Under the pieces are notes generated by a model. It was not told the origin of the DNA. It searched no databases and saw only the letters and a program-made list of their open reading frames with translations. A program made the position numbers and the translations under genes. Positions 51,962 to 60,126 of a stretch of 64,000 nucleotides of DNA are shown piece after piece. Source of the DNA: an uncultured Clostridia bacterium (GTDB taxonomy: Bacteria; Bacillota; Clostridia; Oscillospirales; Oscillospiraceae); assembly GCA_945876285.1 (NCBI GenBank), contig CAMCNO010000004.1:28170-92169 (forward strand), in the 5' to 3' direction. Numbering within the stretch: the first letter of the stretch is position 1; each line of letters opens with the position of its first letter.

Positions 51962-53704
51962 ATGAAGATTTTGTACGCGACCAGTGAGGCTGTCCCCTTT
52001 TGCAAAACCGGCGGCCTGGCGGATGTGGCCGGTTCTCTGCCTCCGGCCCTGGCGGAGCAGGGCGCCGAAGTAGCCGTGGTGCTGCCCCTGTACCAGCGGG
52101 TGAAGGAGCGCTTCGGCAGCCAGCTGAAATTCGAGTGCTACGACTTCGTGGACCTGGCCTGGCGGCACAGCTACTGTGGCCTGTTCTCCCTGGAGAAGGA
52201 CGGCGTGACCTGGTACTTCCTGGACAACGAGCAGTATTTCAACCGGCCCGACCTGTACGGCTACATTGACGACGGCGAGCGGTTCGGCTTCTTCTCCCGG
52301 GCCATCGTGCAGATGCTGCCCCACTTCAAGTTCTGGCCCGAGGTCATCCACTGCAACGACTGGCAGACCGCCCTGGTGCCCATCTACCTGAAGGATGACG
52401 GCGTGCGGGAGGACCGCTTCCGCTCCATCAAGACCACCTTGACCATCCACAACATCGAGTACCAGGGCCGCTACGGGATGCAGACCCTGGGCGACCTGTT
52501 CGGCCTGGACCATGGCTGGGCGGACGACGGCACCATCATCATGGACGGCGACGTGAACCTGATGAAGGGCGCCATCCTCTGCGCCGACGCCATCAACGCT
52601 GTCTCTCCCACCTATGCCAACGAGCTGAAGCTGTCCTATTTCGCCCACCGGCTGGAGAACATCATGCGCCGCTGCGAGTATAAGCTCTCCGGTGTCCTCA
52701 ACGGCATCGACATGAAGCTGTACGACCCCGCCGCCGACCAGCGCATCACCGCCAATTACTCCGTGGACGACCTGGGCGGCAAGAATACGGACAAGGCGGC
52801 TCTGCAGCGGATGATGGGTCTGCGGGAGGAGCCCCATGTGCCTATCGTGGCCATTGTCAGTCGTCTGGTATCCCATAAGGGTTTGGACTTGATTTGTGAA
52901 GTTCTTCATGATATGATGGAGCTTCCAATGCAGCTTGTGATTCTGGGCAAGGGCGACCGGAAGTACGAGGAGTTCTTCCACTGGGCGGCTCAGCAGTACC
53001 ATGGCCGCATGGCCGTGCGCCTCGATTATAACGAGGAGCTGTCCATGGCGATCTACGCCGGCGCCGATCTGTTCCTGATGCCCTCCAAGAGCGAGCCCTG
53101 CGGTCTGAGCCAGATGATCGCCATGCGCTACGGCACGGTGCCTATCGTCCGGGAGACCGGCGGCTTGAAGGATACCGTTCAGCCCTACGAGGCCTGGCGG
53201 GACGCCGGCAACGGCTTCACCTTCGCCAACTACGCCAGCAGCGACATGCTGCACGTTATCCGGGAGGCCGTCTACCTGTATAAGGACTATCCCGACGCCT
53301 TCAGCCGCCTGCGCAAGCGGGCCATGAAGTGCGACTTCAGCTGGGCCAGAAGCGCCAAGGATTACCTGCGCATCTATGCCAATATCACCGGCCAGCCCTG
53401 GCCTCCTGTCGCGGAAGAACCCGCCCCCGTCGTGGAGGAGGCTGCTCCCGTTGTCGAGGAACCCGCTCCCGCCGTGGAGGAGGCTGCTCCTGCTGTCGAG
53501 GAGCCCACTCCCGCCGCAGAGGAGAAGCCTGTGAAGAAGGCTGCTAAGAAGACGGCAAAAAAGACTGAAAAAAAGGTCAGAAAAGATGAAAAACCGGCCG
53601 AAAAGCCGGAGAAAAAGGCATCCGTGAAAAAGGCTGCCGCCAAGAAAGAGACCAAAAAGAAAGGGCCTGCCGCAAAAGACAAAAAGGAGAAGCCGGCAGA
53701 GTAA
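51962..53704 (+). CDS. glgA: Glycogen synthase with an unusual charged C-terminal tail
   Basis: A 580-residue GT5 ADP-glucose:glycogen glucosyltransferase. The N-terminal KTGGLADVAGSLP motif, the central acceptor half and the C-terminal KSEPCGLSQMIAMRYGTVPIVRETGGLKDTV region are intact, so catalysis is expected. The catalytic part ends near residue 478; about 100 further residues are low complexity: a Glu/Pro/Ala repeat (EEPAPVVEEAAP-type) then Lys/Ala-rich sequence (KKAAKKTAKKTEKK). Such a tail is not part of standard GlgA. The ATG at 51962 has AAAGGAG; an ATG six codons upstream is also in frame. Confidence 0.93.
   Translation: MKILYATSEAVPFCKTGGLADVAGSLPPALAEQGAEVAVVLPLYQRVKERFGSQLKFECYDFVDLAWRHSYCGLFSLEKDGVTWYFLDNEQYFNRPDLYGYIDDGERFGFFSRAIVQMLPHFKFWPEVIHCNDWQTALVPIYLKDDGVREDRFRSIKTTLTIHNIEYQGRYGMQTLGDLFGLDHGWADDGTIIMDGDVNLMKGAILCADAINAVSPTYANELKLSYFAHRLENIMRRCEYKLSGVLNGIDMKLYDPAADQRITANYSVDDLGGKNTDKAALQRMMGLREEPHVPIVAIVSRLVSHKGLDLICEVLHDMMELPMQLVILGKGDRKYEEFFHWAAQQYHGRMAVRLDYNEELSMAIYAGADLFLMPSKSEPCGLSQMIAMRYGTVPIVRETGGLKDTVQPYEAWRDAGNGFTFANYASSDMLHVIREAVYLYKDYPDAFSRLRKRAMKCDFSWARSAKDYLRIYANITGQPWPPVAEEPAPVVEEAAPVVEEPAPAVEEAAPAVEEPTPAAEEKPVKKAAKKTAKKTEKKVRKDEKPAEKPEKKASVKKAAAKKETKKKGPAAKDKKEKPAE
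52889..52917 (+). promoter_or_regulatory. Possible internal promoter inside glgA
   Basis: TTGATT (52889-52894), 17 bp, TATGAT (52912-52917) in an AT-richer codon patch. Could drive glgP alone or be fortuitous. Confidence 0.3.
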
Positions 53705-53713
53705 GGAAAACCG

Positions 53714-56140
53714 ATGACACCATTTACCACCAAAACACTGGAAGAGGCGTTGACCGCCAAGCTGATGCTGAACTTCGGCAAGACGCCGGAGGAGGCCACC
53801 GACCAGGAGATGATGAAGGCCAGCGCCCTGGTGCTCCGGGACGTCATGGCCATCCGGGGCGTGGAGACCAATAAGCAGACCCGCCGGGAGCAGAAGAAGC
53901 AGGTACACTACCTGTCCCTGGAGTTCCTGATGGGCCGCAGCCTGATGAAGAACGCCTATAACCTGAATGTGCTGCCCCAGCTGCGGGAGGCCCTGGACCA
54001 CCTGGGTTTCAAGGCTGCCGACATCTTTGAGCTGGAGCCGGACGCGGGTCTTGGCAACGGCGGCCTGGGCCGCCTGGCCGCCTGCTATCTGGATTCCATG
54101 ACCACGCTGGAGATCCCCGCCACCGGCTACTCCATCTGCTATGAGCTGGGCATCTTCAAGCAGAAAATCGTGGAGGGCCAGCAGGTGGAGCTGCCCGACA
54201 ACTGGAAGGACCTGGGCGCCGCCTGGCTGCTGCCCAAGCCCGAGGAGGCCCAGACCGTCCACTTCGGCGGCACCCTGCGGGAATTCTGGAGCAACGGCCA
54301 CCTGCACACCGTCAATGAAAACGCCACGGCGGTGCTGGCTGTGCCCTGCGACATGGTGGTGGCGGGCTACGATACCAACCACGTCAACACCCTGCGCCTG
54401 TGGGACGCCCGGGCCACCAAGCCCGTGGATATGTCTCTGTTCTCCCGGGGCGAGTATCTGAAGGCCGCCGAGGAGGAGGCCATGGCGGAGACCATCGCCA
54501 AGATCCTCTACCCCGAGGACAACCACTATGAGGGCAAGTCCCTGCGCCTCAAGCAGCAGTATTTCTTCGTGTCCGCCACGGTCCAGTCCATTGCCACCAA
54601 GCATCTGGCCACCTACGGCACGCTGAAGAACTTCCACGAGAAGAATGTCATCCAGATCAACGACACCCACCCGGCGCTGGTGGTGCCGGAGCTGATGCGC
54701 ATTTTCATCGACGAGGCCGGCATGAACTGGGACGAGGCATGGGACATCACCACCAAGTCCGTGGCCTACACAAACCACACCGTTCTGGCGGAGGCCCTGG
54801 AGCGCTGGCCCCAGAGCCTGATGGAGACTCTGCTGCCCCGTATCTGGCAGATCATTCAGGAGATCTCCTCCCGCTGGCAGGCAAAGGTGGAGAACTTCTA
54901 CCACGACCCTGCCAGAACGCAGCGCATGGCCATCATCTGGGGCGGCGAGGTCCGCATGGCGAACCTGTGCATCGCCGGCGGCATGGCGGTCAACGGTGTC
55001 AGCGGCCTCCACTCTGAGATCTTGAAGAAGGACGTGTTCAAGGATGCCTGCGGCATGGAGCCCGGGAAGTTCCAGAACGTCACCAACGGCATTGACCACC
55101 GCCGCTGGCTCAGCGAGATCAACCCCGGCCTGGACGGCCTCATCCGGGACCTGACCGGTGGGGACGATTACCTGATGCACCCCCTGGCCCTGCGGAAGCT
55201 GGACGAATACGCCGATGACAAGGCCGTGCTGGAGCGTCTGGCGGAGATCAAGCACCAGAACAAGGTGGCCTTCGCCAATCACGCCAAGCGCAGCCGGGGC
55301 GTCATCCTGAACCCCGACGCCATCTTCGACGTGCAGGTGAAGCGCCTCCATGAGTATAAGCGCCAGCTCCTGAACGTGCTGCATATCATCACCCTGTACC
55401 AGAAGCTGCAGGATGACCCCAATGCCATCACTCAGCCCCATACGTTCCTCTTCGGCGCTAAGGCCGCTCCCGGCTATGCCGTGGCGAAGCGGATCATCCA
55501 GCTCATCAACTCCCTGGCGGACGAGATCGACCATAACCCCATCTGTAAGGATAAGCTGCAGGTGGTGTTCCTGGAGAATTACCGGGTCTCCCTGGCGGAG
55601 CGCCTGATGCCCGCCAGCGAGGTCAGCCAGCAGATCTCCACTGCCGGTAAGGAAGCCAGCGGCACCGGCAACATGAAGTTCATGATGAACGGCGCCCTGA
55701 CCATCGGCACCCTGGACGGCGCCAATGTGGAGATGCACGATGTGCTGGGCGATGAGAACATGTTCCTCTTCGGCCTCCACGCCGACGAGGTGGAGCACCT
55801 GAAGCGGGAGGGCTATGTGCCCCAGCGGCTGTACAACCGGGACGAGCAATTGCGCCGCTGCCTGGACGCCCTGCGCAACGGCTTCCGGGACGGTATGCGG
55901 TACGAGGACCTGTACCAGCGCCTGCTGTTCGGTGCCGGCGGCAGCCCCGCCGACGAGTACCTCCTCCTGGCGGACTATCAGGCCTACTGTCAGGCGGAAA
56001 AATGCATGACAGAGACCTACGCCGACCGGGAGAAGTGGAACCGTATGAGCCTCCACAACATCGCCCGCAGCGGCATCTTCGCCGCCGACCGGGCCGTGGC
56101 GGAATACGCGGACAATATCTGGCACGTTCCCCACAAGTGA
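53714..56140 (+). CDS. glgP: Glycogen/alpha-glucan phosphorylase
   Basis: An 808-residue GT35 phosphorylase. LEPDAGLGNGGLGRLAACYLDSM, YEYGxF-type ELGIFKQKIVEG, INDTHPALVVPELMR, VKRLHEYKRQLLNVLHI, and the PLP Lys in EASGTGNMKFMMNGALTIGTLDGANVEM (in pieces) are all present. It releases glucose-1-phosphate from glycogen. It starts 9 nt after glgA, so synthesis and degradation share one operon, as is common in Clostridia. Confidence 0.95.
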   Translation: MTPFTTKTLEEALTAKLMLNFGKTPEEATDQEMMKASALVLRDVMAIRGVETNKQTRREQKKQVHYLSLEFLMGRSLMKNAYNLNVLPQLREALDHLGFKAADIFELEPDAGLGNGGLGRLAACYLDSMTTLEIPATGYSICYELGIFKQKIVEGQQVELPDNWKDLGAAWLLPKPEEAQTVHFGGTLREFWSNGHLHTVNENATAVLAVPCDMVVAGYDTNHVNTLRLWDARATKPVDMSLFSRGEYLKAAEEEAMAETIAKILYPEDNHYEGKSLRLKQQYFFVSATVQSIATKHLATYGTLKNFHEKNVIQINDTHPALVVPELMRIFIDEAGMNWDEAWDITTKSVAYTNHTVLAEALERWPQSLMETLLPRIWQIIQEISSRWQAKVENFYHDPARTQRMAIIWGGEVRMANLCIAGGMAVNGVSGLHSEILKKDVFKDACGMEPGKFQNVTNGIDHRRWLSEINPGLDGLIRDLTGGDDYLMHPLALRKLDEYADDKAVLERLAEIKHQNKVAFANHAKRSRGVILNPDAIFDVQVKRLHEYKRQLLNVLHIITLYQKLQDDPNAITQPHTFLFGAKAAPGYAVAKRIIQLINSLADEIDHNPICKDKLQVVFLENYRVSLAERLMPASEVSQQISTAGKEASGTGNMKFMMNGALTIGTLDGANVEMHDVLGDENMFLFGLHADEVEHLKREGYVPQRLYNRDEQLRRCLDALRNGFRDGMRYEDLYQRLLFGAGGSPADEYLLLADYQAYCQAEKCMTETYADREKWNRMSLHNIARSGIFAADRAVAEYADNIWHVPHK

Positions 56141-56151
56141 TCGAACGAAAA

Positions 56152-56179
56152 CAGCCCCCGGCCAAAAGGCCGGGGGCTG
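56152..56179 (+). terminator. Terminator after glgP
   Basis: CAGCCCCCGGCC - AAAA - GGCCGGGGGCTG stem at the end of the glycogen operon; modest T run. Confidence 0.8.
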
Positions 56180-56224
56180 CTTCTGCAAAGATAAAAGAAC
56201 ACGGACAGAAAACCTGTCCGCGCT

Positions 56225-56440
56225 TTACCGTTCCTTTTTCAGGCCAAGCAGATAATCGGTGCTGACACCATAATATTTGCTCAACGTGATCAGATGGTGG
56301 ATGGGCAATTCGTTGGCGCCCCGTTCATACCGGGCGTACATGGTTTGAGAAGTGCCTAAGACCTCGGCGATCTGCGTCTGGGTCTTGTCGGCGTCTTCCC
56401 GTAAATCACGCAGGATGCGCACATAGTCCATCTCATCCAC
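56225..56440 (-). CDS. Xre-family HTH transcription regulator
   Basis: A 71-residue Cro/CI-type DNA-binding protein: DADKTQTQIAEVLGTSQTMYARYERGANELPIHHLITLSKYYGVSTDYLLG spans essentially the whole HTH_3 domain. GTG at 56440 is taken as the start because GGAGGT lies 7 nt before it; ATG at 56431 is the alternative. No effector domain, so it may be an autoregulator or a small partner. It is convergent with the glycogen operon and divergent from the helicase gene. Confidence 0.8.
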   Translation of the reverse strand: MDEMDYVRILRDLREDADKTQTQIAEVLGTSQTMYARYERGANELPIHHLITLSKYYGVSTDYLLGLKKER

Positions 56441-56629
56441 GGTTGACACCTCCGTATGCAAAGTATCTCGTAACATGAATTTATCATAAAAACGGGAAAC
56501 GGATGCGGAGACAATACACAATTTTACTACAAAAAATGCACTAATTTCAACAAAAAAACGTTAATTCGGTAACGATTTTGGAGGATTGTTGCCGAAGCGA
56601 AAACTTCAGGGGCCTGTGGTTTCCATGAC

Positions 56630-56658
56630 TTTACAAGAGTCGTTTTTTTGGGTATAAT
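56630..56658 (+). promoter_or_regulatory. Promoter of the DEAD-box helicase gene
   Basis: TTTACA (56630-56635), 17 bp, TATAAT (56653-56658). Confidence 0.65.
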
Positions 56659-56706
56659 TACTCTATCATATTATGCCTATCTTATACGAAAAAAGAGGAA
56701 AACGTT

Positions 56707-57864
56707 ATGGAATTTACGGAAGGTGTCCGGTTTGACAGCCTGGGTCTGTCACCGGAGATCATGCGCGCCATCGCTCAGCGCAATATTGAGGTATCCACCC
56801 CGGTGCAGGCCGGCTGCATCCCGCCCATGATGGACTGGCAGGACGTCATCGCCAAGGCTCCCACCGGCACCGGCAAGACCTTTGCCTACGGCATCCCCAT
56901 CGTGGAGCACATCGACCCGGCGGATGAGAGCGTCCAGGCGGTGATCCTGGCTCCTACCCGGGAGCTGGCCATCCAGATCACCGATGAGATCCGGCTGCTG
57001 TCCACCTTCAAGCCCGGCGTCCGCTGCGTGTGCCTGTACGGCGGCGCCCCCATCGGCCGACAGATCGACACGCTGAAGAAGCACCCCCAGATCGTGGTGG
57101 CGACCCCCGGCCGCCTCAGCGACCACATGAAGCGCCGCACCGTCCGGGTGGACACCGCCCAGACTGTGGTGCTGGACGAGGCGGACCGGATGCTGGACAT
57201 GGGTTTCATCCATGACGTGACCCGCCTGCTGGACAAGATGAACAAGCGGAAAAACCTGGGCCTCTTCTCCGCCACCATCTCCCGGGAGGTCATGGACATC
57301 GCGTGGGTCTATCAGCGGGACGCGGCGGAGGTCACCGTCCGGGAGGACGAGCAGAACAAGCCGGACATCAAGCAGTTCCGCATGGACGTGGGCTATGACG
57401 GCAAGGCCGACGCCATCGAGAAGATTTTGAACGAGACGGGCTTTGACCGCTGCATGTGCTTCTGCAACACCAAGGGAGCCACGGAGCGCATCACCAAGTT
57501 CCTCCAGATGCGGGGCATCGACGCCGAGTGCATCCACGGCGATATTCCCCAGCGGAAGCGGGAACAGGTGATGGACAAGTTCCGCCAGGGCAAGCTGCGG
57601 GTGTTCGTGTCCACCGACGTGGCCGCCCGTGGTATCGACGTGGACGATGTGGATATCGTGTTCAACTGCGATGTGCCCGATGAGAACCAGGACTATATCC
57701 ACCGCATCGGCCGTACCGGCCGGGCGAAGCGCCAGGGCGTGGCGGTGAGCCTCATCGCCGATTACCCCTCCAAGCTGCGCATCGACGACATCGCCAAGAA
57801 TACCCGGAACGAGATCGTACCGGTGAAATTCGGCGATGACGGAAAACTGACCGTGGTGTCATAA
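56707..57864 (+). CDS. DEAD/DEAH-box RNA helicase
   Basis: A 385-residue RNA helicase core without a C-terminal extension. The Q motif region (GLSPEIMRAIAQRNIEVSTPVQAGCIPPMM), APTGTGKT, PTRELAIQ, TPGRLSD, DEADRMLDMGF, FSATIS, ARGIDVDDVD and HRIGRTGRA are all in order. It unwinds RNA during ribosome assembly, decay or cold adaptation; which of these is not shown. At 385 residues it lacks the C-terminal RNA-binding domain of CshA or DbpA. Confidence 0.92.
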   Translation: MEFTEGVRFDSLGLSPEIMRAIAQRNIEVSTPVQAGCIPPMMDWQDVIAKAPTGTGKTFAYGIPIVEHIDPADESVQAVILAPTRELAIQITDEIRLLSTFKPGVRCVCLYGGAPIGRQIDTLKKHPQIVVATPGRLSDHMKRRTVRVDTAQTVVLDEADRMLDMGFIHDVTRLLDKMNKRKNLGLFSATISREVMDIAWVYQRDAAEVTVREDEQNKPDIKQFRMDVGYDGKADAIEKILNETGFDRCMCFCNTKGATERITKFLQMRGIDAECIHGDIPQRKREQVMDKFRQGKLRVFVSTDVAARGIDVDDVDIVFNCDVPDENQDYIHRIGRTGRAKRQGVAVSLIADYPSKLRIDDIAKNTRNEIVPVKFGDDGKLTVVS

Positions 57865-57896
57865 AAAAACCGGGGAGCATTTGCTCCCCGGTTTTT
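57865..57896. terminator. Bidirectional terminator between the helicase and nagA
   Basis: AAAAACCGGGGAGCA / TGCTCCCCGGTTTTT, 15 bp with a 2-nt loop (or 13 with 6), T tracts on both strands. Confidence 0.92.
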
Positions 57897-57899
57897 GAT

Positions 57900-59030
57900 T
57901 TAGGATACCAGACTGCCCTTGAAGACGATAGCGCGGATGGAGAGGTCCTCCTTGTTCAGCAGAACGAAGCTGGCCTCTTTGCCGTCGTCCAGGGTACCTG
58001 CCCGGTCCTCGATGCCGATGGACTGGGCGGGGTTGTAGGTGCAGGAGCGCACCGCGTCCGCCAGGGGGATGCCAAAGCTCACCGCCTGCCGCAGGCAGCC
58101 CATCAAACTGGTGACGGAGCCGGCCAGCGTCTCCGGGTGGCCCACGATAGTGGCCCGACTGCCGTGGACCTCGATCTCCTGCCCGCCGAAGGGATACTGG
58201 CCGTCGGGCATACCGGTGGCCCGCAGAGAATCAGAGATCAGAATGACCCGCTCCTTGCCGAACAGTTGGAAGGTCAGGCGGATCATGGCACCGTGAATGT
58301 GGATGCCGTCGCAGATGAGTTCCGCCTGGACGCCGGGAGTGTCAAAGGCCGCACCGATGACGCCGGGAGCGCGGTGATGGATGGGCGGCATTCCGTTATA
58401 GAGGTGGGTAGCGTGGGTGGCGCCCGCCGCGAAAGCGGCCATGGCGGTGTCGTAGTCCGCCACGGTGTGGCCCACAGAGACTGTGATGCCCATTTCCGTG
58501 GCGGCACGGATGAACTCCATGGCGCTGGGCTGCTCGGGGGCAACCGTTACCAGCTTCACACAGCCCTCCGCGGCCTCCTGGAGGCGGCGGAGCATGGGCA
58601 CGTCCGGGTCGTGGAGAAAATCGGCGTTCTGGGCGCCCTTTTTCGCCGTGGAGAGGAAGGGCCCCTCCAGATGGGCGCCCACTACCTCGGCGCCGCCGGC
58701 GTTTTTCGCCCGGTGGGCCGCGGTGTTTTTGCAGATGGCGGTCAACTGATCCTCCGGCAGCGTCATGCCGGCAGGGCAGATGTAGGTGACGCCCTGGCTC
58801 AGCTCATAGTCGGCAATACGCTGCAGACCGTCGGGGGTGGCGTCGCTGAAATCCTCGCCCACGCAGCCGTGAAAGTGGACGTCCACCAGACCGGGGATGA
58901 CATAGCAGTCCCGGGCGTCCAGGACTTCCCCGTCGCCGCTGGCAGCGGAGAGCAGGGAACCGTCGGTGTAGAGCTCCCGCTCCACAAAGCCTTTTTCTAG
59001 GTCAAAGACCTGGCCGCCAATTACTCGCAT
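57900..59030 (-). CDS. nagA: N-acetylglucosamine-6-phosphate deacetylase
   Basis: A 376-residue amidohydrolase. PGLVDVHFHGCVGEDF supplies the metal HxH-like pattern, EGPFLSTAKKGAQNADFL the catalytic Glu region, SVGHTVADYDTAMAAFAAGATHATHLYNGMPPIHHRAPG (in pieces) the His ligands, and LISDSLRATGMPDG the catalytic Asp. It makes glucosamine-6-phosphate. The start overlaps nagB by 10 nt, and both are read from one promoter upstream of nagB. Confidence 0.94.
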   Translation of the reverse strand: MRVIGGQVFDLEKGFVERELYTDGSLLSAASGDGEVLDARDCYVIPGLVDVHFHGCVGEDFSDATPDGLQRIADYELSQGVTYICPAGMTLPEDQLTAICKNTAAHRAKNAGGAEVVGAHLEGPFLSTAKKGAQNADFLHDPDVPMLRRLQEAAEGCVKLVTVAPEQPSAMEFIRAATEMGITVSVGHTVADYDTAMAAFAAGATHATHLYNGMPPIHHRAPGVIGAAFDTPGVQAELICDGIHIHGAMIRLTFQLFGKERVILISDSLRATGMPDGQYPFGGQEIEVHGSRATIVGHPETLAGSVTSLMGCLRQAVSFGIPLADAVRSCTYNPAQSIGIEDRAGTLDDGKEASFVLLNKEDLSIRAIVFKGSLVS

Positions 59031-59773
59031 ACGCTCACCCCCGCGGCGGTCAGCTTGCTCAGCGCCGCCTTGTCGCCCACCAGCACCACATCGTTATGGA
59101 GTTGGAGGATGGAGGCGGGGCAGTGGGGGTCGATGGGGCCGCAGAAAGCGTTGTATACCGCGTCGGCCTTGTCCGCACCGCTGGCGATCAACAGCACCCG
59201 GCGGGCCGCCATGATGCAGCCGATGCCCATGGTCAGGGCCTGGCGGGGCACATCGTCGGCGGAGGCAAAGAACCGGGCGTTGGCGTCGATGGTGCTCTGG
59301 GTCAGATCCACCACATGGGTCTCCTTCACAAAGCAGTCGCAGGGCTCGTTGAAGCCGATGTGGCCGTTGCGGCCAAGGCCAAGGAGCTGCAGATCGGCGT
59401 AGCCCAGGGAGCGGACCAGCTCGTCATAGCGGGCACATTCGGCGTCGGCGTCGGCGGCCAGACCGTCGGGGACGTTGGTGTTGGCCACGTCGATATCAAT
59501 GAGGTCAAAGAAATTGGTCTGCATGAAGTAACGGTAGCTCTGGTCGTGGGTGGGAGCCAGTCCCTTGTACTCGTCCAGGTTCACAGATTTGACATTCTTG
59601 AAGCTGAAGTCGCCCCGCTGGTTCCAGATAGCGAGCTGCTTGTAAGTGCCAACAGGGGTGGAGCCGGTGGCCAGACCCAGCACACAGTCGGGCTTGCGAA
59701 TGACCTCGGCAGAGATGAGATTGGCGGCCCGGCGGCTCATGCCTGTGTAATCCGCCTCCTGATAGATCCTCAT
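59021..59773 (-). CDS. nagB: Glucosamine-6-phosphate deaminase
   Basis: A 250-residue isomerase-deaminase. LGLATGSTPVGTYKQL (phosphate site), SVNLDEYKGL with the general-base Asp-Glu, and GIGRNGHIGFNEPCDCF, here LGLGRNGHIGFNEP, are conserved, as is the catalytic His. It yields fructose-6-phosphate and ammonia. AAAGGAG lies before the ATG. Expression probably rises with amino sugars, but no NagR site is evident. Confidence 0.95.
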   Translation of the reverse strand: MRIYQEADYTGMSRRAANLISAEVIRKPDCVLGLATGSTPVGTYKQLAIWNQRGDFSFKNVKSVNLDEYKGLAPTHDQSYRYFMQTNFFDLIDIDVANTNVPDGLAADADAECARYDELVRSLGYADLQLLGLGRNGHIGFNEPCDCFVKETHVVDLTQSTIDANARFFASADDVPRQALTMGIGCIMAARRVLLIASGADKADAVYNAFCGPIDPHCPASILQLHNDVVLVGDKAALSKLTAAGVSVCE

Positions 59774-59834
59774 AATACGTATCTCCTTTGCTTGTCATGT
59801 TTTGTGATGCCTGCAATCAGAGCCTTATAGTAGT

Positions 59835-59863
59835 ATTATGAGGCTTTCGGCGGTATTTTGCAA
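59835..59863 (-). promoter_or_regulatory. Promoter of nagBA
   Basis: Minus strand TTGCAA (59863-59858), 17 bp, CATAAT (59840-59835). The adjacent 59.87-60.02 kb holds nothing else I can support. Confidence 0.55.
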
Positions 59864-60021
59864 GAGCGGTGTTGTCCATTCGGAGGAAAGATTTAGCTGC
59901 CACGGCCCGGATGGCTGCCTCCTGCAGGACGGCACAGAGGGTTTGGCTTTGCAGTAAAATGCCGATTTGTGAACGCAGCATAAATTTTTGTTATTTTTTG
60001 TTACTTTTTCCCGCTGTTGAC

Positions 60022-60050
60022 TTTACAAAACCAACCGAATTCTCTATAAT
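60022..60050 (+). promoter_or_regulatory. Promoter of the orphan oligopeptide-binding protein gene
   Basis: TTTACA (60022-60027), 17 bp, TATAAT (60045-60050), about 75 bp before the ATG. Confidence 0.65.
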
Positions 60051-60126
60051 ATTTCTGAAATTTACAGACATGCGGCGCCGCCTCCTGTACGGCGCCTGTT
60101 TTTTACCCCTGAAAGGAGCTCTTTCT

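Noticed and set aside
53401..53702. Repeated Glu/Pro/Ala and Lys/Ala codons at the 3' end of glgA considered as a CRISPR-like or tandem DNA repeat
   Set aside because: Repeat units vary at synonymous and non-synonymous positions, have no constant spacers, and stay in frame with glgA; it is a protein repeat.
51956..56188. A 1410-codon open frame on the minus strand, antisense to glgA and glgP
   Set aside because: It is the mirror of strongly GC3-biased coding sequence, with a His/Gln/Val/Leu-rich composition typical of antisense frames, no recognisable domain, and both sense genes are certain.
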